Assembly: GCA_036734945.1 (NCBI GenBank)
Contig: DAIMXP010000025.1
Coordinates: 7,014-71,013, forward strand
Direction: 5' to 3'
DNA from: UBA4733 sp036734945
Lineage (GTDB): Bacteria > Chloroflexota > UBA4733
Length of the DNA stretch: 64,000 bases
Part shown: in pieces, positions 52,419-59,484 of the stretch
Numbering within the stretch: position 1 is the first letter of the stretch
Layout: each line of letters begins with the position of its first letter
The notes under the pieces: model-generated
What the model was told of the DNA's origin: nothing
The model's input: only the letters and a program-made list of their open reading frames with translations
Database searches by the model: none
Made by a program: the position numbers and the translations under genes

Positions 52419-53501
52419 ATGGAATCGTCCCCCCGGCTATTTCAGCCGTACCCGATCCGAGGCGTCACCCTGCGCAACCGCCTGGTGGTGTCGCCGATGT
52501 ACCAGTACTCCTGTGAGGCTCGCGACGGCCTGGCGACCGACTGGCACCTGGTCCATCTGGGCAGCCGCGCGGCTGGCGGCGCCGCCCTGGTCTTTACCGA
52601 GGGCGCCGCCGTCAGCCCGGAAGGGCGCGTCTCCCCCGAAGGTCTGGGCTTCTGGTCGGAGGCGCACGGCCAGGCGCTGGCGCCGGTCATCAACTTCGTC
52701 CGTGGCCAGGGGGCTGCCATGGGTCTCCAACTCTTCCACGCCGGCCGCAAATCGAGCATCACTCGTCCCTGGGAGGGCCATCGCCGGGTGGCCGAAACGG
52801 AAGGCGGTTGGACCCCCATCGGGCCGAGCGCCTTTGCCTTCGACGCCTCCAACAGCGAACCGCGCGCCATGACCGACGACGATATCCAGCGCGTGATTGC
52901 TGCCTATGGTGCGGCAGCGGCGCGGGCCGATCGGTACCAGGTCGATGTGATTGAGATCCACGCCGCCCACGGCTACCTGCTGCACCAGTTTCTGTCGCCG
53001 TTGAGCAACCGGCGCACCGACCGCTACGGCGGCAGCTTCGAGCACCGCATCCGTTTTGCCCTGGAGGTGGCGGAGGCCGTGCGCGCAAACTGGCCGGCCG
53101 CCAAGCCACTGTTCTTCCGGCTTTCGGTCACCGACTGGGTAGCCGGCGGCTGGGACGTGGCCGACAGCGTCCGCCTGGCCCGCGCCCTGGCCGAGCGCGG
53201 CGTCGACCTCATCGACTGCTCCGGCGGTGGTCTGGCTCCGCAGCAGCAGATCACCATCGGTCCGGGCTACCAGGTGCCGTTTGCCGAGCAAATCCGCCGG
53301 GAGGCCGGCATCGCGACGGCTGCCGTCGGGCTGATCACGACCGCCGAACAGGCGGAACAGATTCTGCAGGCGGAGCAAGCCGACTTGATCGTGATGGCCC
53401 GCGAGTTCTTGCGTGATCCCTACTTCCCGCTGCACGCAGCGAAAGCGCTCGGTGCGCCGGACGCCGTGCGCTGGCCGATCCAGTACGCGCGAGCGAAGTA
53501 A
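52419..53501 (+). CDS. NADH:flavin oxidoreductase, YqjM-type old yellow enzyme
   Basis: The 360-residue FMN-binding TIM barrel reduces activated C=C bonds. From memory it matches the YqjM group closely: LGIQL-like MGLQLFHAGRK, DVIEIHAAHGYLLHQFLSPLSN (substrate-binding His pair), RTDRYGG, GVDLIDCSGG and PGYQVPFAEQIR. The redox-tuning Cys of YqjM (in PMCMY) is Tyr28 here (PMYQYSC), with a Cys four residues on. It starts 85 bases after the Gfo/Idh gene, and the selenoprotein starts 35 bases after it. Confidence 0.9.
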   Translation: MESSPRLFQPYPIRGVTLRNRLVVSPMYQYSCEARDGLATDWHLVHLGSRAAGGAALVFTEGAAVSPEGRVSPEGLGFWSEAHGQALAPVINFVRGQGAAMGLQLFHAGRKSSITRPWEGHRRVAETEGGWTPIGPSAFAFDASNSEPRAMTDDDIQRVIAAYGAAAARADRYQVDVIEIHAAHGYLLHQFLSPLSNRRTDRYGGSFEHRIRFALEVAEAVRANWPAAKPLFFRLSVTDWVAGGWDVADSVRLARALAERGVDLIDCSGGGLAPQQQITIGPGYQVPFAEQIRREAGIATAAVGLITTAEQAEQILQAEQADLIVMAREFLRDPYFPLHAAKALGAPDAVRWPIQYARAK

Positions 53502-53536
53502 ACGTGGCTCGGCGGCGTTGGCGCCGGGAGGGAGAC

Positions 53537-54163
53537 ATGAGGAAGGTGGAAACGATGAGCACCAGCACACAGGGTAGTCCGGCTCCAGCCGATGTAGCAT
53601 GGCAGGAGGCGCGGGCATGCGCCCTCAGTCGCTACCGGCGGCCGGACCAGCTGCAGGCCGGTGACCCAGCGCCCGATCTGGAGTTGGCGCGGCTGGACGG
53701 CAGTGGCCAGCAGCGGCTGGACGGCTTCGTGGGCGACCGGCCACTGGTGCTGTTCTTTGGCAGCTATACCTGACCGCCGTTCCGTCGCCGGTCAGGCGAC
53801 CTGGAGCGGATGTACCAGCAGCAACGTGAGCGAGCGGCGTTCTTCGTGGTGTATATCGCCGAGGCGCACAGCACCGACGGCTGGCAGGTGCAGGCGAACG
53901 AGCAGGAAGGGGTGCTGTTGCGCGAGCACACCAGTTTCGAGGAGCGGCGCGCGGCGGCGCACCTGTGCGCGGAGCAGCTCGGGCTGAGCATGCCGACGCT
54001 GGTGGACGGGATGGACGACGCGGCGTGCGAGCGCTTCTCGGCCTGGCCGGAGCGCATCTACATTGTCGGGGTGGACGGGCGCATCGCCTATAAAGGTGGG
54101 CCGGGGCCGCAGCAATTCAATCCGGCGGAGGCGCGGCAGGCGCTGGAGGGGCTGCTGGGGTAG
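53537..54163 (+). CDS. Selenocysteine-containing iodothyronine-deiodinase-like protein (in-frame TGA at 53771)
   Basis: Reading TGA 53771-53773 as selenocysteine gives one 208-residue thioredoxin-fold protein with Sec at position 79. It continues in the same frame to TAG. The context matches animal deiodinases from memory: RPLVLFFGSYT-Sec-PPF against FGSCT-Sec-PSF, VVYIAEAHSTDGW against VIYIEEAHASDGW, then PERIYIVGVDGRIAYKG and NPAEARQAL. The Glu and His of EAH are active-site residues in that family. GGAGGGAG precedes the ATG. Bacterial members are known only from genomics and their role is unsettled: dehalogenase or peroxidase-like. The Sec machinery is not in this window. Confidence 0.88.
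53771..53809 (+). promoter_or_regulatory. UGA(Sec) codon plus bacterial SECIS hairpin
   Basis: TGA is at 53771-53773. The lower stem is CCGTTCC (53777-53783) with GGAGCGG (53803-53809), 7 bp including one G-U. The upper stem is GTCGCC (53784-53789) with GGCGAC (53795-53800), 6 bp. The apical loop GGTCA (53790-53794) starts with GG, as SelB-binding loops require. A CU bulge (53801-53802) on the 3' side recalls the bulged U of the E. coli fdhF element. The loop begins 16 bases after the TGA, within the usual bacterial window. Confidence 0.88.
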
Positions 54164-54276
54164 AAGGCGGAGCCTGGCTGCTCAGCAGCTTGGGCCGACG
54201 TGAGCAAGCACGGCAAGGACCGTGCGATCATCGCTGCCGTCCTTGGAGCGGGCGCCGGTGAACTGAGAGGACCACG

Positions 54277-55926
54277 ATGCGCGGACGACGATGCCTCGGC
54301 TTGCTGCTCGCATGGTTACTGCTATCGGCCACCCCCATCCGGGCCGATAGGCAGTGCCAGTTCATCCTGGGCTTCCAGACGCTGCACGACCTGGACTCGG
54401 CCGATGTGGGTAACTGTGTCGACCAGCAGGCCTTTGCGGCGAATGGCGACGCCCAGCAGCACACCACGAATGGCTTGCTGGTCTGGCGCAAGGCGGATAA
54501 TTGGACGGCATTCACGAATGGCTCTATGACCTGGATCAATGGTCCCACTGGCCTGGTTTCCCGGCTGAACAGCCAGCGTTTCCCCTGGGAAGCGGACGCC
54601 GGCGCCGCCAGTCCCATCCCGGCAAGCTTCTTCGGCATGACGACGACCCGAGCGACCGCCTACCCGGCGTTGAGCCTGGGCGCCCTGGGCAAGCCACCCA
54701 ACTTCGGCTGGCCCTGGAATGAGCCGTCGCCGGGGGTCTTCAACTGGAACACCGTGGACGCCGACCTCGACCAGGCCGACCGCCACGGGGTCGATTTCCT
54801 GTACGACCTTGGTGGCACGCCACCGTGGGCGGCGGCGAATCCGAGCTCGTGCCGGACCCGTGTGGCGAACGTGGGGATCTGTACCTCGCCACCAGCCAGA
54901 CTCCAGGATTGGCAGGACTATGTCACCGCCGTCGCCACGCGGTACCAGGGACGGATCAAGTTCTACGAACTCTGGAATGAGCCGAATGCGCGCAACTTCT
55001 GGTCCGGGAGCTATGCCGACATGGTGACGTTGGCTCGCAGCGCGTATACCATCATCAAGGCCATCGACCCCGCAGCCCAGGTCCTGACCCCCGCGCCGAC
55101 CGGACCGGTTGGCTCTGTCAACGGGGTCGTGAGCGCGTCGGACTGGATGGCCGGCTACCTACAGGCGGGAGGCGCGAGCTACGCCGACATCGGCGCCTGG
55201 CACGGTTACATGGGGCGGACCGGCGCCACCCCCTTTCCCGAGCCGGAGCAGGACGCCTCAACTGCGTGTCCGACCCCCCAGTGCTACGGCTCGATCCTGA
55301 CCAAGGTCCACACCATGCGCGCGGTCTTCGACGCCAATGGCATGGCCGGCAAACCGATGTTCGACACCGAAGGCAGTTGGGGCGTGACCACGAACGTGCC
55401 CGATCCGCAGGCGCAGAGCGCGTGGCTGGCGCGATGGTACCTGTTGCAGGCCAGCAGCTATGCCTCCGACAATCTGCAGCGTGTCTACTGGTATGCGTGG
55501 GGGCAAGGGGGCGCCAGCAACGGTTGGGGCACGATTGACGACGCCGCCGAGGCGCCAACGGACGCCGGCCTCGCGTACAACCAGGTCTACACCTGGCTGG
55601 TTGGCGCCACAATGACCGGCCCCTGTACAGCCGACCCGAATGGCCTGTGGACGTGCCCGCTCAGCCGGTCGGGAGGCTACCAGGCGGTCGTGGTCTGGAG
55701 CACGGCTGGGCCGGCCGACTACACGGCGCCGCCCGGCTCTCGTCAGTACCGCGATCTGGCAGGCCACACCGTAGCCATCTCGGGCACGATCACTGTGGGC
55801 CCGGCGCCCCTCCTGATCGAACCGCTTGCGCGTCTTGACAACGGTATCAGGACATCGGTATCATTCTCGTATGAGGTGACTTTAATGCGCACGGGGCCAC
55901 CATCGACCGGTCTGATCATTCCGTGA
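54277..55926 (+). CDS. Secreted GH clan-A-like glycoside hydrolase with Chloroflexota-type N-terminal module
   Basis: The 549-residue protein has a signal peptide (RRCLGLLLAWLLL, cleavage near IRADR). Residues 28-105 form a module with GNCVDQQAF, NGDAQQHTTNG, LLVWRKADNWTAFTNG and RLNSQRFPWE, which I recall as recurrent in Chloroflexota secreted proteins. The catalytic TIM-barrel domain has acid/base Glu in FYELWNEPNARNFW and probable nucleophile Glu in KPMFDTEGSWG, as in GH5/GH39-like enzymes. The last 25 residues overlap a promoter for the next gene. The substrate is unknown. Confidence 0.78.
   Translation: MRGRRCLGLLLAWLLLSATPIRADRQCQFILGFQTLHDLDSADVGNCVDQQAFAANGDAQQHTTNGLLVWRKADNWTAFTNGSMTWINGPTGLVSRLNSQRFPWEADAGAASPIPASFFGMTTTRATAYPALSLGALGKPPNFGWPWNEPSPGVFNWNTVDADLDQADRHGVDFLYDLGGTPPWAAANPSSCRTRVANVGICTSPPARLQDWQDYVTAVATRYQGRIKFYELWNEPNARNFWSGSYADMVTLARSAYTIIKAIDPAAQVLTPAPTGPVGSVNGVVSASDWMAGYLQAGGASYADIGAWHGYMGRTGATPFPEPEQDASTACPTPQCYGSILTKVHTMRAVFDANGMAGKPMFDTEGSWGVTTNVPDPQAQSAWLARWYLLQASSYASDNLQRVYWYAWGQGGASNGWGTIDDAAEAPTDAGLAYNQVYTWLVGATMTGPCTADPNGLWTCPLSRSGGYQAVVVWSTAGPADYTAPPGSRQYRDLAGHTVAISGTITVGPAPLLIEPLARLDNGIRTSVSFSYEVTLMRTGPPSTGLIIP
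55835..55864 (+). promoter_or_regulatory. Promoter/operator of the phosphatase-like gene
   Basis: TTGACA (55835-55840), an 18-base spacer containing CGGTATCAGGACATCGG and TATCAT (55859-55864) almost duplicate the promoter of creatininase paralogue 1 (39403-39432). It lies within the 3' end of the GH gene, 80 bases before the next start. Confidence 0.65.
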
Positions 55927-55943
55927 AGGGAGCTGCAGCGCGC

Positions 55944-57827
55944 ATGCCCAACCAACGCGTCGTCCTGCTCGGCATTGACTCGGTGTCCCTGGATTGGCTA
56001 CTCACGTGGGTGGATCGTGGCGTCATGCCGACGGTGCGGCGGCTCATGGAGCGCGGCGCGCTCTGCCCGATGACCTCCTTCTATCCCGTGGACACCGGTA
56101 CCAACTGGGCCTCGATCGCCACCGGCGCGCCGCCCATGGTACACGGCTGCAACATGTCGATGCACCTGGCGGGGGAGCCGCTGGATCGCCACGTCACGAG
56201 CTTCCCCGCCGACCGGCTGCAGGCCGAGCCACTCTGGTTGGCGGCGCAACGCTCCGGCCGGACGGCGGCGGTGTTCGACTGGCCGCACTCCTCTCCCTTC
56301 CAGTCGGCGGAGCGGCTGCTGCATGTCGGCGAGGACGGGCGGCCCGACAGCGCCATTCGCGCGCTGCAGGAGGTGCGTGGCTACGTCACTAACCCGCCCG
56401 CACAGGACAATCCTCTTGCCCAACGTGGCCGGCGCGCGCACCTGCTGGCGGTCTCCTTTGGTCCAGCAGAGGGCTGGTCGCACCTGCCGGCCGGCGGGGC
56501 GCCTCTGCTGGCGGCCGAGCTGCCGGTCGTACCCGGTGAGCAGAGTCGCTACCGCCGGGTGGCTCCCCTCTGGTCGTTGCTCTGGCCCGGCCAGGCGGGA
56601 TACGAGCGGCTCGGCCTGTATACCGAACGCGACGCCGAACGGCCGTTGGTCACCCTGCGCCTGGGCGAGCGCAGCGATTGGCTGCGTCACGAGTTCGAGA
56701 CCGACCGCGGCGCCGCGCCGGCCGCCTTCCAGGCCAAGCTACTGCGACTCTCTCCCGACGGACAGGACGTCCACCTGTACCTGGGCGAGATCTATCCGCT
56801 CGGCGAGTTCGCCTACCCGCCGTCGCTGGCCGAGGAGCTCTTGCAGGTGGCTGGGCCGTTCACGGCTCAACCATCGCGGCAGCAGGTCGTCTTCAGCGGC
56901 GCGTCCGACGTGGCGACCTACCTCGAGGAGCAGGTGTTGCAGGGCGCCTGGTACGAACGCGCGCTGCGCCACGTCCTGGGCCAGGCCGACTGGGACCTGT
57001 GCATGCTGAAGTGGCACAGCACCGACTGGACGAACCATCTGCTCGGCTTCGCCACGGAGCCGCGCCATCCACTCTACGACCCGGCGCGGGAGCCGGAGGC
57101 GCTGGCCGTATGGGAGCGCCTGTTTGTCCAGGCCGACCGGCTCATTGCCGCCGCCTGGGAAGCGGCGGGTGAGCACGCAATCATGGCGGTGGTCTCCGAC
57201 CACGGCAGCCGCAGCGCGCCGCCCGCGCTCACCTCCTATCCCGACCTGAATGCGCTCCTGGAGCAAGGCGGCTGGCTGGTGCGCTCCAACGGCAGGATCG
57301 ACTGGAGTCGCAGCCGCGCCTACGCCTATAGCTACTACGTCTGGATGAACGTCCGTGGCCGCGACCCCGATGGCAGCGTCGCGCCCGGTGAAGAATACCG
57401 GCGCGAGCGCGACCGGCTGATCGACTTCTTGCTTGCTGCCCCTTCGGGCGGGCAGGGTGGCCGAGCCTTGCGCACGGTCTGGCCGATCGACGAGGCTGCC
57501 GTGCTCGGCGTGGGTGGGGAACGGGTAGGTGACATCTTCGTGCAGCCGTGGACCTCGGACGAAGAGCGGGATCGCCGCTTCGTGCAGGCGCGCGAGCAGG
57601 CCGGCGACGGCCGTTACGGCTCCTGGGACTGGCCGGCGGTCAACAGCGGCGACCACACCCCTGATCCCTTCTTCCTGCTGGCCGGACCCGGCGTGCGTGC
57701 CGGCTACCGCCGGCCGCTGGCCGCGCCGCTCAGCGCCGTCGCCCCGACGCTCTGTCACCTCTCCGGTATCCCGGTGCCGCGCCAGGCGACCGGCCCGGTG
57801 CTGTGGGATGTCCTGGCCGATACATGA
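55944..57827 (+). CDS. Alkaline-phosphatase superfamily protein (type I phosphodiesterase/pyrophosphatase-like)
   Basis: The protein has 627 residues from ATG 55944; GTG 55923 overlaps the previous stop and is an alternative. The N-terminal metal Asp is in LLGIDSVSLDWL. The nucleophile region is YPVDTGTNWASIATG, with Thr51 as likely nucleophile. MLKWHSTDWTNHLLG, AVVSDHGSRS and SGDHTPDPFFLLAGPGV give the remaining metal ligands. This matches the nucleotide pyrophosphatase/phosphodiesterase branch, which also has phosphonoacetate and sulfate hydrolases. No signal peptide is seen. Confidence 0.83.
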   Translation: MPNQRVVLLGIDSVSLDWLLTWVDRGVMPTVRRLMERGALCPMTSFYPVDTGTNWASIATGAPPMVHGCNMSMHLAGEPLDRHVTSFPADRLQAEPLWLAAQRSGRTAAVFDWPHSSPFQSAERLLHVGEDGRPDSAIRALQEVRGYVTNPPAQDNPLAQRGRRAHLLAVSFGPAEGWSHLPAGGAPLLAAELPVVPGEQSRYRRVAPLWSLLWPGQAGYERLGLYTERDAERPLVTLRLGERSDWLRHEFETDRGAAPAAFQAKLLRLSPDGQDVHLYLGEIYPLGEFAYPPSLAEELLQVAGPFTAQPSRQQVVFSGASDVATYLEEQVLQGAWYERALRHVLGQADWDLCMLKWHSTDWTNHLLGFATEPRHPLYDPAREPEALAVWERLFVQADRLIAAAWEAAGEHAIMAVVSDHGSRSAPPALTSYPDLNALLEQGGWLVRSNGRIDWSRSRAYAYSYYVWMNVRGRDPDGSVAPGEEYRRERDRLIDFLLAAPSGGQGGRALRTVWPIDEAAVLGVGGERVGDIFVQPWTSDEERDRRFVQAREQAGDGRYGSWDWPAVNSGDHTPDPFFLLAGPGVRAGYRRPLAAPLSAVAPTLCHLSGIPVPRQATGPVLWDVLADT

Positions 57828-57931
57828 GGCGGCGTCCGTGTTCAGGAGGGAGGTGTGGCGCAACCAGAACGCTACTGCCAACCCGAGCCATGTAGATCGT
57901 TCCACCAGAAATGCGGAGAAAGGAAACCACC

Positions 57932-59449
57932 ATGTTCGCGCATGCTCGCTACGCCTCCTCGTTGCTCAGCCGGCGCCGGCTGCTGCGCGGAACGGCGCAC
58001 GCCCTGGCGCTACCCGGCCTCGGACTGCTGGCCGCCTGCGGCGGAGGAGCGACCGTGAGCACGACCGGCTCCTCCAGCGCCAGCGTGAGCGTTGCCATCG
58101 CGCCCGTCTCATCCTCGGTGAGCAGCGCCGCTAGCTCGGCGCATCCTGCCACAAGCTCGGCGACGAGCAGCCCGGCGACGGCCGCCACCTCCGCGACAGC
58201 GAGCGCAGTGGCGCCAGGGGCGCGAGCGGTGACCCTGGAGATTACCTCCTGGCTCACCAACCAGCCGATGAAGGACGCCTATACGCACCTCATTGATACA
58301 TACGCGAAGGTCAGCCCGAACGTCAAGATCGTCCAGCAGCCGCTGACGGGGGACTACATGACCGCGCTCACGGCTCGCATCGCCGGCGGCTCGGTTCCCA
58401 GCCTCGCGGAAACCGATTGGAAGATGAGCCAGCCCCTCGGTGAGCAGAAAGCGATTGTACCGCTGGATCCGCTGTTGAAGCAGGACAAGATCAGCGTCAC
58501 CGATTACGTGCAGGTGGCGCAGGAACTGGGACGATGGCCCCAGAAGACCGGCAGCTACTACGCCTGGTACACCATGTTCGCCACGTCACCCCTTTTCTAC
58601 AACACCGCCATGTTCCAATCGGCCGGCGTACAGCCGCCGGATGAGAGCTGGACGTGGGATCATCTGCTCGAGGCGGCGCAGAAGCTGACGAAGGCAGGGA
58701 GTGGCGCAGCCGATTCCTCCTTTGGGTTTAATCTGGAATACTTCACGCGCACCCTGCTCTACTCCTACGGCTGGGACTTTGCGATCTCGGACCTCAGCCA
58801 GATCCTTGTGGACTCCACCGACAGCGTGAATGGGCTGCAGTACTGGCAGGATCTCATCTACAAATACAAGGTCTCACCACCGGGGAGCCTCAACAATGGT
58901 GGCGCCTTCGCGCAAGGGGCGCCGTTCGGGGCGTTTTCCACCAAGCGCCTGGGGATGTCCATCGGCGGCTCCTACCGGATCCAGTTGTACCGCAGCGTGC
59001 AGGGACTGGACTTCGACATCGCCGTCCCACCGCAAGGTCCAAAAGGTCGCGTTGCCGTAATAAAGGGCGCCCCCGCCCACTCCTTGCCGGCGCAGTCGCC
59101 ACATCCCAAGGAGGCGTGGGCCTTCCTCTCCTGGTGGACGCGCAACCAGACGGCCGACCTGGTGGTCCTGCCAGGCAACCTGCCAAGCAAGCTCACGGCA
59201 CTGGCTGGCTGGACCGCCGAGCAGCAAAAGGACTACAAAGCTCCCGCGCACGTCGCACTCGTCTACGATATCGCCTCCAAGTACGGCAAGCCGGTGCAGG
59301 TGCTGCCGAACAACGACGTGGTGAAGAAGCCCTACTACACCGAACGCGCCAACATCCTGGCCAACAAGGAGGACGCCAAGACCGGGATGACCATAGCCAC
59401 GCAACAAATGCGGTCGCTCCTGCAACAGGCCCAGGCGGGTACTGCCTGA
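57932..59449 (+). CDS. ABC-type solute-binding lipoprotein (SBP 10)
   Basis: The protein has 505 residues from the ATG with AAAGGA upstream. It has Tat-like LLSRRRLLRG, lipobox LLAAC and a Ser/Ala-rich tether of about 55 residues. It is paralogous to SBP 2, sharing WGTMLS/WYTMFA, LFYN.A, EAWAFLSWWTRNQT and LPGNLPSKL. A sulfatase gene begins about 35 bases downstream on the same strand, so the two are probably one transcript. No permease genes follow. Confidence 0.87.
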   Translation: MFAHARYASSLLSRRRLLRGTAHALALPGLGLLAACGGGATVSTTGSSSASVSVAIAPVSSSVSSAASSAHPATSSATSSPATAATSATASAVAPGARAVTLEITSWLTNQPMKDAYTHLIDTYAKVSPNVKIVQQPLTGDYMTALTARIAGGSVPSLAETDWKMSQPLGEQKAIVPLDPLLKQDKISVTDYVQVAQELGRWPQKTGSYYAWYTMFATSPLFYNTAMFQSAGVQPPDESWTWDHLLEAAQKLTKAGSGAADSSFGFNLEYFTRTLLYSYGWDFAISDLSQILVDSTDSVNGLQYWQDLIYKYKVSPPGSLNNGGAFAQGAPFGAFSTKRLGMSIGGSYRIQLYRSVQGLDFDIAVPPQGPKGRVAVIKGAPAHSLPAQSPHPKEAWAFLSWWTRNQTADLVVLPGNLPSKLTALAGWTAEQQKDYKAPAHVALVYDIASKYGKPVQVLPNNDVVKKPYYTERANILANKEDAKTGMTIATQQMRSLLQQAQAGTA

Positions 59450-59484
59450 TCGTTGGAGGTAGGAATGAAAGGTACAAGACAGAC

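Noticed and set aside
53504..53773. A short 89-residue protein ending at TGA 53771, or a nonsense-mutated pseudogene
   Set aside because: Deiodinase homology continues without interruption after the TGA, the codon sits at the known Sec position and a SECIS hairpin follows. A random nonsense mutation would not create these.
56739..57905. A 388-codon minus-strand ORF opposite the phosphatase-like gene
   Set aside because: It is antisense to well-supported coding sequence without any domain signature.
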